From assembly GCF_016195855.1 (NCBI RefSeq), contig NZ_JACPYU010000027.1:1-64000 (forward strand): DNA of 64,000 bases. The letters are read 5' to 3'. Of this stretch, positions 47,324-56,872 are shown one piece after another. How positions within the stretch are numbered: position 1 is the stretch's first letter; each line of letters begins with the position of its first letter. Origin of the DNA: Aquabacterium sp. Its GTDB lineage: Bacteria; Pseudomonadota; Gammaproteobacteria; Burkholderiales; Burkholderiaceae_C. A program made the translations under genes and the position numbers. The notes beneath the pieces were generated by a model, which was given only the letters and a program-made list of their open reading frames with translations, searched no databases and had not been told where the DNA came from.

Positions 47324-48802
47324 TTACAAGCCCTGTTCGACCATCTCGGCCGCGCGCACCACGGCACGGGCCTTGGCCTCGGTCTCTTTCCATTCCAGCT
47401 CGGGCACGGAGTCGGCCACCACGCCGGCACCGGCCTGCACATACAAGGTCTGGTCCTTGATGACGCCGGTGCGGATGGCAATGGCCACGTCCATGTCGCC
47501 CGCAAAGCTCAGGTAGCCCACGGCGCCGCCGTAGACGCCCCGCTGCACGGGCTCCAGCTCGTCGATGATCTCCATCGCGCGGATCTTGGGCGCACCGCTG
47601 AGCGTGCCGGCGGGGAAGCTCGCGCGCAGCACGTCCAGCCCTGTCATGCCGTCCTTCAAGCTGCCTTCGACATTGCTGACGATGTGCATCACGTGTGAAT
47701 AGCGCTCGATGCCGAACTGCTCGGTCACCTTGACCGAACCCGTCTTGGCGATGCGGCCGATGTCGTTGCGGGCCAGGTCGATCAGCATGACGTGCTCGGC
47801 ACGCTCTTTCGGGTCGGCCAGCAGCTCGCGCTCGTTGGCCACGTCCTGCTCGGGCGTGGCACCACGCGGGCGCGTGCCGGCGATCGGGCGGATGGTGACC
47901 GTCTCGCCGCCATCCTTGTTCTTCTCCTGGCGCACGAGGATCTCTGGCGAGGAGCCCACGACATGGTGGTCGCCCATGTCGTAGTAATACATATAGGGGC
48001 TCGGGTTGAGCGAGCGCAGCGCACGGTACAGGTTCAAGGGCGAGGCGGTATAGCGCTTTTGCAGACGCTGACCGATGACGACCTGCATGCAGTCCCCTGC
48101 GGCGATGTAGTCCTTGCACTTGAGCACAGCGGCTTCAAAGTCGGCCTTGGCGAAATGGCGCTCGACCGGGTAGGACTCACTCGGCGTGATGGGCGGCACC
48201 GGCACGACCTCGTTGAGCTGGGCCTGCAGTTGCGCGATGCGCGTGGCGGCCTTGGCGTAGGCACCAGTCTGAGCGGGGTCGGCGTACACGATCAGGAAAA
48301 GGCGATCGGCCAGGTTGTCGATCACGGCCAGCTCTTCACACTGCAGCAGCAGGATGTCGGGCGTGCCGATGCCACCGGGCTTGTGTGTGTTGGCCAGGCG
48401 GTGCTCGATGTGGCGCACCGTGTCGTAGCCGAAGTAGCCCGCCAGGCCACCGCAGAAGCGCGGCAGGCCTTGCGGCACGGCCACCTTGAAGCGCTGCTGG
48501 TAGCTGGCGATGAAGTCCAGCGGGTTGCCCTCGAAGGTCTCGACCACGGCGCCATCGGTCACGACCTCGACATGGCGGCCACTCGAGCGGACCAGCGTGT
48601 GTGCAGGCAAACCCACGAACGAGTAGCGGCCAAAGCGCTCGCCACCCACGACGGACTCCAGCAGGAAGCTCAGCGGCTGGCCTTTGGTCAGCTTGAGGTA
48701 GAGCGACAGCGGGGTGTCCAGATCGGCCAAGGCCTGCGCGACCAAAGGGATGCGGTTGTGGCCTTGTGCGGCCAGGGCATTGAATTCGTGTTCTGTGATC
48801 AT
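47324..48802 (-). CDS. trpE: Anthranilate synthase component I
   Basis: 492 aa. The N-terminus has the tryptophan feedback motif [20 protein letters not shown], with the LLES element intact. The chorismate-binding core shows [31 protein letters not shown] and [18 protein letters not shown] at 48802 follows CGGAGG with good spacing; an earlier in-frame start at 48862 is less likely. It makes anthranilate with TrpG. Confidence 0.97.
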   Translation of the reverse strand: MITEHEFNALAAQGHNRIPLVAQALADLDTPLSLYLKLTKGQPLSFLLESVVGGERFGRYSFVGLPAHTLVRSSGRHVEVVTDGAVVETFEGNPLDFIASYQQRFKVAVPQGLPRFCGGLAGYFGYDTVRHIEHRLANTHKPGGIGTPDILLLQCEELAVIDNLADRLFLIVYADPAQTGAYAKAATRIAQLQAQLNEVVPVPPITPSESYPVERHFAKADFEAAVLKCKDYIAAGDCMQVVIGQRLQKRYTASPLNLYRALRSLNPSPYMYYYDMGDHHVVGSSPEILVRQEKNKDGGETVTIRPIAGTRPRGATPEQDVANERELLADPKERAEHVMLIDLARNDIGRIAKTGSVKVTEQFGIERYSHVMHIVSNVEGSLKDGMTGLDVLRASFPAGTLSGAPKIRAMEIIDELEPVQRGVYGGAVGYLSFAGDMDVAIAIRTGVIKDQTLYVQAGAGVVADSVPELEWKETEAKARAVVRAAEMVEQGL

Positions 48803-49273
48803 GGTGGGGGCCTCCGAGCCCGGTAGCGCAACCAGCAGTCTGCTTTGCGCCACATATGTCATCTTGTGAAACCCCCCATAGGGGCGAATCAGACCCGACC
48901 GTTAACGCCCGCTTACCGTTGTGACGTCAACGGATGCTTGCCGCCAGGGCACGCCGCTATGATCGCGGCGCACTGAGCGACAAGATAAATAGGGAGTCAG
49001 CGTCGCCAGGGCCATGCCCCCCGGTCGTGCGAACCTTTGGTCTGTTTGCGCGAGATGAACATCAAAACAGTGTAGCAGGGCGCTCTTTACAAAGCTTCGC
49101 GCCAGATGACCAGAAAACACCCCCCTTGAGTGAGCCATGGCGGCAAGGGCAAACCCAGATTGTGATTCGCGTTGAACGGGTAACAATCTCTTACCAGTAC
49201 AGTTCATGTCTGGCGTGAATCTGCCCTTGACGAGGCGCAGGTTTGCCATGCAGGACACATCCAAAGTATTCGT
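48803..49273. other. trpE / chalcone-isomerase-like divergent region
   Basis: 471 bp between two divergent genes. It should hold the trpE promoter and leader. A TTGACG at the minus-strand complement of about 48926 is a possible -35, but the -10 is poor. A short inverted repeat GGTAA/TTACC lies near 49180. No leader peptide rich in Trp was found, and no gene is supported. Confidence 0.45.
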
Positions 49274-49918
49274 ATGCTGTTGACTCTCGCTGGAATGGCC
49301 CGCATCGGGCGCAACGCCCTGCTTACTGCAGGCCTGACGCTGCTGACCGGGTTGCCGCAGTTGGCCCGCGCCCAAAGCGCCGACGTGGTGGGTGTGCACT
49401 ACCCCGCCGCCATCAAGGTGGAAGGCAACAACCTGACGCTCAATGGCAGCGGCATCAGCTACCGCGCGGTGGCCAAGCTCTACACAGTCGGCCTGTACGT
49501 GCCCCAGAAGGCCAGCAAATCCGACGCCATCTTCGCCACGGGCGGCCCCAAGCAACTGCGCTTCGTGATGCTGCAAGGCATGCGCGTGGACGAGTTGGGC
49601 AAGGTCATCACCAAGGGCATCGAGAACAACAGCAGCCGTGAAGAGTTCTTCAAGCTGATCCCCTCCATCCGCATGATGGGCGAGGAGTTCTCGCGCATCA
49701 AACGCCTGAACGCCGGCGACATCTTCGCCATCGAGTTCGTGCCCAAGCGCGGCACCATGTTCTTCGTCAACGGCCAGCCTGCCGGCCTGCCCCTGGAAGA
49801 CGTGGGCTTCTTCCCCGCCGTGCTGCGCACCTGGCTGGGCAACCGCCCGGTCACGCAAGACCTGAAAGATGCCTTGCTCGACTACAAGGCGCCGCCGGTG
49901 CTGGACGCGCTGCAGTAA
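49274..49918 (+). CDS. Chalcone-isomerase-like secreted protein
   Basis: 214 aa. An N-terminal hydrophobic segment ending LARAQ is a signal peptide; ATG 49295 (MARIGRNALL) is an alternative start. The mature part follows the bacterial chalcone-isomerase-like domain: LNGSGISYRAVAKLYTVGLYV, here GISYRAVAKLYTVGLYV, then QLRFVMLQGMRVDELGK and GMFFVNGQ-like FFVNGQPAGL. Bacterial members are not true chalcone isomerases; a ligand-binding periplasmic role is assumed. Confidence 0.87.
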   Translation: MLLTLAGMARIGRNALLTAGLTLLTGLPQLARAQSADVVGVHYPAAIKVEGNNLTLNGSGISYRAVAKLYTVGLYVPQKASKSDAIFATGGPKQLRFVMLQGMRVDELGKVITKGIENNSSREEFFKLIPSIRMMGEEFSRIKRLNAGDIFAIEFVPKRGTMFFVNGQPAGLPLEDVGFFPAVLRTWLGNRPVTQDLKDALLDYKAPPVLDALQ

Positions 49919-49962
49919 GCGGCCTTGCCCTGCGGCGGCTTATCGCCACCGCCTGATCACAT

Positions 49963-50667
49963 TCAATTGGCCTGCCCTAACACGGCAGGCCAATTCACTT
50001 GGTCCAGACGCGGCACGTGGGCCACGGCCGGCACCTCTTCAATCGGGTGGCCGTGGTTGTAGCCGTAGGTCACCAGCAGGATCTCGCAACCGGCCGCACG
50101 GGCAGCCTGCGCGTCGTTGCTGGAGTCGCCCACCATCAGCGTGGTGGCGGTGCTCGTGCCCAGGGCCTCGCAGGTCTTGATCAAGGGCAGAGGGTCGGGC
50201 TTCTTGCGCGCAAAGGCGTCCCCGCCAAACACCTGGTCGAAAAAGCCCAGCAAGCCCTTGCGCTCCAGCAACTGCTTGGCAAAGGCCGTGGGCTTGTTGG
50301 TCAGGCAGGCCAGCGGCACGCCCAGCTCGCGCAACTGCGCCAGGCCCTCGGCCACACCGGGGAAGACATCCGACGCCTCGCCATTGAGGCGCGGGTAATG
50401 CTCGTGATAGTGGTGCAGCGCCGCGGGCAGGGTTTCGGCCACCTCGGCGGCATCAGGCGACAGGCCCCAGGCTTGCGCCAGGCTGCGCCGCAGCAGGTCC
50501 TCGGTGCCCTTGCCCACCGTCAGCGAGATGAAGGCGCGGTCGACGCGCGCGATCTCGACCGGGTGGCAACCCAGATCGGCCAGCGTGTGCTGAAGGACAA
50601 CGACAAAGTCACCGATGGTGTCGACCATGGTGCCGTCAAGATCGATGATGGCGGCTTGAAAAGGCAT
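49963..50667 (-). CDS. gph: Phosphoglycolate phosphatase, HAD family
   Basis: 234 aa from MPFQAAIIDLDGTMVDT. HAD motifs: DLDGT (nucleophile Asp), CLTNKP (motif II), KKPDPLPL (motif III) and MVGDSSNDAQAA (motif IV). It hydrolyses 2-phosphoglycolate; in Burkholderiales it usually sits directly upstream of trpE, as here. Its start codon lies inside the target duplication of the mobile element at 50,669-58,891. The original 5' end reads in frame beyond the element as ATG AAC CAG CAC ATG (58907-58893), so the gene may have lost up to four codons and its native upstream region. Confidence 0.93.
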   Translation of the reverse strand: MPFQAAIIDLDGTMVDTIGDFVVVLQHTLADLGCHPVEIARVDRAFISLTVGKGTEDLLRRSLAQAWGLSPDAAEVAETLPAALHHYHEHYPRLNGEASDVFPGVAEGLAQLRELGVPLACLTNKPTAFAKQLLERKGLLGFFDQVFGGDAFARKKPDPLPLIKTCEALGTSTATTLMVGDSSNDAQAARAAGCEILLVTYGYNHGHPIEEVPAVAHVPRLDQVNWPAVLGQAN

Positions 50668-50668
50668 G
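50664..50668 (+). repeat. 5-bp target-site duplication, left copy (GCATG)
   Basis: GCATG directly abuts the left terminal repeat and is repeated in the same orientation at 58892-58896 directly after the right terminal repeat. Confidence 0.85.
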
Positions 50669-50763
50669 TGGTTCGACGTAATAGAGTCAGTAAACATGGA
50701 ATAGAGTCCGTAAATACTGGCGACTCAACCGACATCGCCCAAGAATAGAGTCCGTAACTATGG
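50669..50763 (+). repeat. Left end: terminal inverted repeat plus two internal sites
   Basis: Three copies of AATAGAGTCMGTAA begin at 50680, 50700 and 50744, followed by a loosely shared TGG. The first belongs to the terminal repeat. The 20-bp spacing of the first two resembles the closely packed sites of a Tn7 right end. Confidence 0.88.
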
Positions 50764-51015
50764 CCGAAGCCCCGCCAATCTGCATCGGGGTTCTATCTGT
50801 ATCCCGCCATGCTTCTGGGATGGCCGAACTCAGATGCGGTTGCCCGGAGCCCCTGCTTCACACCTGTCGCCAGAAAGCAATTCAAGCTTACAAAGCCCTC
50901 CCTAGACCACAGCCAATGGGTTAACCACTCGCTGCTCGCCGTTGCGAGCCGACACATCGAATTTGGAAGCCACTTGCGAATCAGGTAACAATCCGTCCCA
51001 AACGGGAGCGAAAAC

Positions 51016-52914
51016 TTGACAACGCAAGAAGATCCACAGATTGCCGAAATGCCCAGTAGTCCCTGGGTCAGGTTTCTTCGAAGCTATGGCCCGACGGCGA
51101 ACAACTTGACCATGTTCGACGAATATGTGACAAGTGCGTTGGGCAGGGCCAAGGTTCAGCCAATTCAGCTGTCGACACCCTTGCTCGACGACATGGTGCG
51201 GCACATTGAAGCTCGGGCGCCGGGATCGCTGTTGATCGCAGGAACAGCGGGTGACGGCAAAACATACCATTGCCGCTCCCTGTGGACTCGCATTGGCGGT
51301 GACCCGAAGGTCTGGGCGAGCAAGGGTAACGTGAAGGAGCATCTGCTGGCCGACGGGCGCCTGGCGGTGTTCATTAAAGATCTCTCTGAGTTCAATGGCG
51401 AAGAGAGCGACCTGCCGCTACAAAGGCTGGAACGGTCTGTTCTTGGCAACGACGATTCTGAAGTCGTGGTTCTGGCCGCCAACCACGGCCAGCTTCTTGA
51501 TCGCTTGCGTGATCTTGGCAAACGGCAAGGTCGAACCCACCCGCTCCGCAAGCCTTTGCAGGAGAGTTTTCTACAATCCGGGCCTGCCCCAGATCGTCTT
51601 GCCGTCTTTGACCTAAGCCGATCGACTAGCCGCAAGACACTCGACGAGGTTGCCATGGCGGTGGCTGGGCATTCCGAGTGGGCCAACTGCTCGCGCTGTA
51701 CTTTGAAAGCCGACGGGAAAGTCTGCCCGATCGACGAGAACCGTCTCCGGCTGCTTGGTAAAACCGATGACGGGCAGCTCGCGCGTCGTCTTGGCGATTT
51801 GGTAGAGATAGCTCGACTCAATGGGCTCCATCTGCCGGTTCGAGATCTATTGGCGCTTTGCGCCAACATGGTTCTCGGCTACGCCGATGCCAAGCTGGCC
51901 AAAGAGAACCTGATGACCTGTGCCGATGTGCCCAAGATTCAAGAGAGCGGGCAAGTCGGCAAGGCCAGTATCTACGCCAACGCCTTTGGCGCAAATTTGC
52001 CTAAGCGCAGGGCATCAGACCGCCCAGTATTCAGGGCCATGGCCAGCTTTGGTGTGGGTGAGGAGACCACCAATGCGGCTGATGGCTTACTTGTCTATGG
52101 CAAAGACGACTCCCGCATGCAAGCTGACTTTGAGCGCTTGGTGTCAGTCGATCCAATCTACGGTGCAACAGCGGAGTTCCGTGCAGCCCAAGATGCCTAC
52201 CTCGAAGGCCATGAGGGAGCTCGCTTGGAGGGCGGCTCTACCGAGTTCTTGGAAATGCTCGAAGCCCAGCGGCGCAGGCTCTATTTCTCTTTGCCTGAGT
52301 CCGAGCCGGGATATCCACGCTGGTCGATGACAGCCTTCCGCTTCGCTGGAGACTACTTGGACATGATCGGATCACTTAAAGCCAAGAAGCCAGTGAGCGA
52401 GATCACACGCGGTCGTATCACCCGCGGCCTCAACCGAGTCATGACGGGCTTGCTCTTGGAGAATGTGGATCGAATCTTCATCGCGAGCTCCGGCGGCTTT
52501 ACACAAAGTCGCGTGAGTGTGCTTTGCGACCACGAGACGCCTTCGCGCAGGCAGGGCGGTATTGGCATGGCCATCAAGCTTGATGAGGAGACCGGCCGCG
52601 CGCAGCTTGACGTGTCGCTCTCGCCTGTGCCTGGCAACTCGGTCGCGTTCGACCTCTCCCCCATCCGGTATGAATTTCTTTCCCGCGTGGCCGAAGGCGC
52701 GCTGCCAGCCAGCTTCTCCAATGAGTGCCTGGAAGATCTGCTGGCATTCAAGGCCAAGCTCCTGCGCAAGGCCGAGATTGTTCGAAAGGCTGGTTTCGCA
52801 GGGGACGACGACGAGGTAAGCGGAGAGGCATCCGCGTTGACGCTGAATTTCATCGACATTGAGCCTGGAGGCCGTGGCTTCACACGACCAGTGATCGTGA
52901 GGGTCCCGCAATGA
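51016..52914 (+). CDS. P-loop ATPase of an uncharacterised three-gene operon (DptF-like?)
   Basis: 632 aa. The start is TTG at 51016 with GGGAG eight bases upstream. Walker A is GTAGDGKT (76-83); a hydrophobic strand with D122 (LAVFIKDLSEF) may be Walker B; VVLAANHGQL near 151-160 looks like a sensor strand. A cysteine cluster C225-x2-C228-x8-C237 may bind zinc. The rest has no motif I recognise. The GTAGDGKT-YHCR P-loop and cysteine cluster recall DptF (DndF), the ATPase of phosphorothioate-dependent restriction, but this is from memory and no dnd genes are present. It overlaps the next gene by ATGA. Defence is the likely role, unproven. Confidence 0.85.
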   Translation: MTTQEDPQIAEMPSSPWVRFLRSYGPTANNLTMFDEYVTSALGRAKVQPIQLSTPLLDDMVRHIEARAPGSLLIAGTAGDGKTYHCRSLWTRIGGDPKVWASKGNVKEHLLADGRLAVFIKDLSEFNGEESDLPLQRLERSVLGNDDSEVVVLAANHGQLLDRLRDLGKRQGRTHPLRKPLQESFLQSGPAPDRLAVFDLSRSTSRKTLDEVAMAVAGHSEWANCSRCTLKADGKVCPIDENRLRLLGKTDDGQLARRLGDLVEIARLNGLHLPVRDLLALCANMVLGYADAKLAKENLMTCADVPKIQESGQVGKASIYANAFGANLPKRRASDRPVFRAMASFGVGEETTNAADGLLVYGKDDSRMQADFERLVSVDPIYGATAEFRAAQDAYLEGHEGARLEGGSTEFLEMLEAQRRRLYFSLPESEPGYPRWSMTAFRFAGDYLDMIGSLKAKKPVSEITRGRITRGLNRVMTGLLLENVDRIFIASSGGFTQSRVSVLCDHETPSRRQGGIGMAIKLDEETGRAQLDVSLSPVPGNSVAFDLSPIRYEFLSRVAEGALPASFSNECLEDLLAFKAKLLRKAEIVRKAGFAGDDDEVSGEASALTLNFIDIEPGGRGFTRPVIVRVPQ

Positions 52915-54470
52915 GCGAGATCTTCAAACGCCCCGAGATCAAGAGCGTCAACTTCTGTGTCGATGAGAACATTTGGGGACATCGACTCTACGACGAACAA
53001 CTGCCTCATTTGACGGTGCTCGAATTCCTAGGCGCGCTCGGCTCGAACTTGGACAAGCCGCTGCGCCCTCATGAAGGTTTGGGCGGTGCATTTAAGTTCC
53101 AGCCACAGCGCCAGATCCGCCTGCGCGGGTTGCTGTTCAATAACCCCTACGTCGACTCCATTTCGGAGAGCAAACTCGCCGACGAAGAGAAATGGCGACT
53201 GTGGTTCGAGCGGTTTAGCCAAGGTGCAACAGGCAACGGTGACGGCGTCAATGACATCGCCTACCTGCGCCACGCGTTTGCGAGCTTCGACGATTTCGCC
53301 AAAGCTGTGGAGCTCCTGCGCTCATCATCCTTCGAGTCCCGCAGCAACAAACGCTGGAGCTCCAAGTTCGTATTTCCCTTCGGCCCCGATGCCCTCTATG
53401 AAGATTTAGAGATCGACGCCAAGGGCAAGATGAGCAATGACCGGCGTTTCTTTGCTCGTACCGGCGAGCTGCTCTACATGATGCTAACGCGGGCCAAACG
53501 CGGCGCGGAGCTCGGCGACATGTTGGCGAAGCGACTGTTCGACCCTGAAGCGCCGATGAATCGACTCGCACGTGTGATGCAGGGCGCGCCACAGCGTGCT
53601 GAGGACTCGCGGCTATCAGGCTATCTGCCCGAGGCTGCCAACCCACGCTTCGATCAAATCTGTGATGACTGGCTTGCGGTTCTGTCCAAGGACATGCCAA
53701 TCTATGATGCCTTAGAGCACTTGATTGCCATCTCTGGCCTCAACATGCTGCTCTACTTCCTAGAACGTGCGAAACGCGTAGCTGGTGACGACGACCCTGT
53801 TGAAATCGTCTGCGAGATCGTCTCTAAGGAGCGCACGAAAGTTCGAGCGCTTTCTGGCGATAGCTACCTGCACAACCAAGGCTTGCCTGCCAAGGCAGTG
53901 CGGGCCCATGTTGAATCGATCAGGCAGGACGCTGCCTGGAGCAAAGCAGACGACTGCGACCTTCCCGAGGCCGAGCGAGTCAAACTCATGCGCGAGCGCT
54001 TCCAGTGGCCCTCGATTGACGGAGGGGACGACGAGGACTATTCGGGTGAAAGCCCAGACGCGTTAATCAACAAGCTGGTCGAACTCGCTCTAGCCCGCCA
54101 CGAGCAACACGTCGGCAAGATCCACGCATCTTGGTCGCGCGCGATTGGCCTCAGTTCCCGACGTCTGTCGCGCCGCACTCGCTACGCGCCCAATGACCGA
54201 CTATTGAAGTCGATCGTGGTGGCCATCGTCGACGACCGGATGCAGTTCGACGAGTTTTTGGCAGAGGCCAAGAGGCGCTATGGACTGATCCTGGGAGACG
54301 CCGAAGGTTCGCGCATGATCGACGCCAAGCTCGTCGACCAAGATGAACTCAGTGAGAACCGGGACAACCTTGAAGCCCGGCTCGTCGGGCTGGGCCTGGT
54401 GCGCAGACTTTCCGATTCCTGCTCTTTTGTTGAAAACCCGTTCGCCTTCAAGGGAGAGGCCGCATGCTGA
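52911..54470 (+). CDS. Uncharacterised protein, second gene of the ATPase operon (DptG-like?)
   Basis: 519 aa, soluble, no signal peptide. The N-terminal half is rich in aromatic and charged residues with no known motif. The last 100 residues, from APNDRLLKSIVVAIVDDRMQ through YGLILGDAEG to GLVRRLSDSCSFVENPF, read like a winged-helix domain often seen at the end of proteins in defence loci. Its place, ATGA-coupled after a P-loop ATPase and overlapping the third gene by 7 bp, means the three products are probably made together and form a complex. DptG-like is a guess. Confidence 0.82.
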   Translation: MSEIFKRPEIKSVNFCVDENIWGHRLYDEQLPHLTVLEFLGALGSNLDKPLRPHEGLGGAFKFQPQRQIRLRGLLFNNPYVDSISESKLADEEKWRLWFERFSQGATGNGDGVNDIAYLRHAFASFDDFAKAVELLRSSSFESRSNKRWSSKFVFPFGPDALYEDLEIDAKGKMSNDRRFFARTGELLYMMLTRAKRGAELGDMLAKRLFDPEAPMNRLARVMQGAPQRAEDSRLSGYLPEAANPRFDQICDDWLAVLSKDMPIYDALEHLIAISGLNMLLYFLERAKRVAGDDDPVEIVCEIVSKERTKVRALSGDSYLHNQGLPAKAVRAHVESIRQDAAWSKADDCDLPEAERVKLMRERFQWPSIDGGDDEDYSGESPDALINKLVELALARHEQHVGKIHASWSRAIGLSSRRLSRRTRYAPNDRLLKSIVVAIVDDRMQFDEFLAEAKRRYGLILGDAEGSRMIDAKLVDQDELSENRDNLEARLVGLGLVRRLSDSCSFVENPFAFKGEAAC

Positions 54471-56286
54471 CCGACCGCATCATCGGGCGCGTCGGCGCGG
54501 ACATCCTCGCCAAGCGCATTTCTAGTCCTGGACAGCCCGGAGACACTGCCGCATTGTTCCGGCTCGACAAGCTCTCGTCCAGTCAAATAGCGGCTGTGGC
54601 ACGGGCAATCCTCGCCAATCCAGACCTTCTCTCCCGCGTGGATCTCATGATCCCAGAGACCTTGGTTGACGGCCAAGGCCTGCCATCCGAGATCCTGATT
54701 TCACACAACGCAGGCTACGTACGCAACAACGCGACGACCGCCAAGGCAGCCATCCTGACCGCAAACGGCAACGAGCACAACTTGGCAGACACGCTGGGGC
54801 ATGTCATGGCCATTGGCGCCAAGGAGCTGCGCACCGACCCTGAGTTGTGGGTCGAGGCTACGTTGCACGCAGGTGGCCTCACTCCGGTGCCTGACGACCG
54901 CTTGGTGTTCCAGGCTGCGTTAGGCGGCCTCCTTGCGTCTTCTGAGCTCTCACTTGTTCAGCTCGGCGAGTTCTGCTCCGAGATCGTCGTTGCCATGTCC
55001 ACTCGCGGGCTTGCCATCCGCGATGCGGTGGGCTTCGCTATGCCACGAGCGGGGTTGCCTCGTGACAGCGCGTTCTTCTCCAACGCCAAGAGCTTTGGAT
55101 CTCTGCGCAAGCCTTGGCAGAAGGCCTTCGCTAAGCTCTTCACCCAGCGCGCACCGCTGCTGAAAAAACTTCGTCAGAACGGTCAACCTCTCGACCCCGA
55201 GGAGTTGAGCGAGCGTATTGAAGCCAACGCTGCTGAGATTGCTGAGGCAGCGCGCCTGGCGCTCGACGCATTCGCCGCTGCACCGGCGGGAGATCAGGAA
55301 GCGGCGCACGCTCTGGCTCAGTTTGAGTGGGAGGCTGATGGCGTCTACCTGGCCTTTGATAAGCCAAAGGAGAAGCAGCTCGGGTTGGCCGATGCAACGG
55401 TTCGCTTCTTCGACCATGACTGTGATCAAGAGAATTCGCTCGACTCTGAAGGCCGCAAGCTCCTTGAGGACTTGAAGTCCCGTGAGCGTCGCTCTGACTT
55501 CACCGAGGAAGATGAGGAGTTCTTCGTCAAGCATCGTCGGCTGCTTGAGCAAGACGTCAAACTATGCGCACGCTGGGAGAAGGCACTCTACGGCAAGCCC
55601 ATCGAGTGCAACGACTTTTTCGACGGCTTTGCCCGCGTAGTGAACAGCCTCCATGCGGGCCTGCGCGATGCAGAAGGCGAGCGCATCCTGCGCTTCACAG
55701 TGACCAAAGGTCGCAAGGAGTGGCGCGAGCGCTTCAATTACGACGCTGGCAGCTATTTTTCGGCCATGTATCGTGGGCTCAAGGAACTCATGGGGTCCAA
55801 AGCAGATTGGAAGGTCGAGCGACTTGGCAATGCCAACCTACCCGTGCAGCCGACGCGCCCCCCTGCTTGCGCGTGCTCTTGCCGGGCGATCGGCGTTCAG
55901 CGAAGGAGAGACTGGGCGTGTACTGGGATCATTTCCCGCGCCTGCTAGGCGCCGACGTGTCCCTGCTGCAGGGCACGTTAGAGCTATTGATCGTGCCTGA
56001 CATCCTCGTGTGTGCGTTATTTCATTTCCATCTGGCGCATCAGCCAATCGGCATCCCGATGGGGTTTGTCTCGACGCGCGAAGATCACATCCAGACGGCT
56101 GCAGCCATGTTGTCGGGGAAAGTGCTCGGCAAGCCTGATGCGCTTACGCCCGCACGTGAGGATGAGGGCAGCGAGGCCGTCAAGGACGTTAGGATGCTTT
56201 TGGAAAGGTGGAAGGGGCAGAGTACCTCGATACTTCCAACTCTGAACGGCCGGCCCCGCATCGTGCTGAAAAAGCCAGTGGCGTGA
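54464..56286 (+). pseudogene. Third gene of the ATPase operon, interrupted by a frameshift in a C6 run
   Basis: Reads 463 codons with normal appearance from MLTDRIIGRVGADILAKRIS to about RLGNANLPVQ, then a stop at 55948 in that frame. One frame over, the text continues sensibly as LRVLLPGDRRSAKERLGVYW to RPRIVLKKPVA and stops at 56286. Adding one C to the run CCCCCC at 55858-55863 would give one protein of 607 aa. No motor or nuclease motif recognised; an acidic coiled stretch lies near residues 325-370. The N-terminus vaguely recalls DptH but the FtsK/HerA ATPase part of that protein is absent. Either a real loss or a homopolymer sequencing error. Confidence 0.7.
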
Positions 56287-56656
56287 AGCCCGGCGTGGAG
56301 CGGCTGACCCAGCAGAGCTGGGTGGCGCCTCTCCCTGCTTGGAAGGGCGACTATCGCAGACTCATGTCAATGGGGACACTACCTCGGGAAATAGCATGTG
56401 GGCCCTCGTTTTCGGGGAGGGAAACGCGACGCGGGGCGGGCATTAGTAGCGACGCCATGAGCCGCTGAATGGACTTTGGTCAATGCCATCTTCTGGTCGG
56501 TAGCGGCATTGACCCGTTACAACCTTCACCGTCTGATCAACCCGGCCGCAATAGCGGATTTGAATTGGAATGCTTGGCCGGGTTGGCCCGGAATACGCAG
56601 TATTCAGTGTCAGTCGGTGTCGCCCAGGGGAACAGCCACATTCTTGGTACCCGAAT
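56287..56656. other. Unassigned stretch with inverted repeats inside the mobile element
   Basis: 370 bp between the two cargo modules with no supported gene. It has a perfect 10-bp inverted repeat GGTCAATGCC (56478-56487) / GGCATTGACC (56505-56514) around a 17-nt loop, and GAATAC-GCA-GTATTC at 56591-56605. Neither has a T-run. It may be a junction scar or a recombination site. Confidence 0.5.
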
Positions 56657-56872
56657 TCACCGTTTTCTCTTTCTTGACACCTTCAGGCCAAGCGCGGCCC
56701 CGAGCACTGCCGAGGCCAGCCATGCACTCAAGAAAAGCTGCAAGGCCAGCGGATCCCTGTCGAACAGGCTATCTCGCGGGTCAAGGTTCAATGCAGCCCA
56801 AGACAGCAAGCAGCCCCACGCCAGAGCAGAGCCGGCCAAGATGCCAAGAAGAGTGAAGAGTACTCGCTTCAT
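56657..56872 (-). CDS. Two-helix small membrane protein, candidate immunity protein
   Basis: 71 aa. Hydrophobic segments at about residues 4-28 and 45-64 joined by LNLDPRDSLFDRDPLAL, with a basic C-terminus KVSRKRKR. Its ATG overlaps the stop codon of the amidase gene (TGATG), so the two are translationally coupled. The gene after a T6SS amidase normally encodes its immunity protein; known Tai4 proteins are periplasmic and soluble, whereas this one is membrane-embedded. No family recognised. Confidence 0.72.
   Translation of the reverse strand: MKRVLFTLLGILAGSALAWGCLLSWAALNLDPRDSLFDRDPLALQLFLSAWLASAVLGAALGLKVSRKRKR

Noticed and set aside
49274-49918. True chalcone isomerase
   Set aside because: Bacterial secreted members of this fold lack the plant active site and pathway; only the fold-level name is justified.
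50679-50763. Repeated AATAGAGTC units as a CRISPR array
   Set aside because: Only three copies with uneven spacing, plus mirror-image copies 8 kb away beside a target duplication; these are transposon ends.
51016-52914. The P-loop ATPase as a TnsC/TniB/IstB-type transposition regulator
   Set aside because: Its GTAGDGKT loop and Cys cluster, and the two partner proteins, do not resemble transposition genes, and no DDE transposase accompanies it. I cannot exclude it fully without a search.
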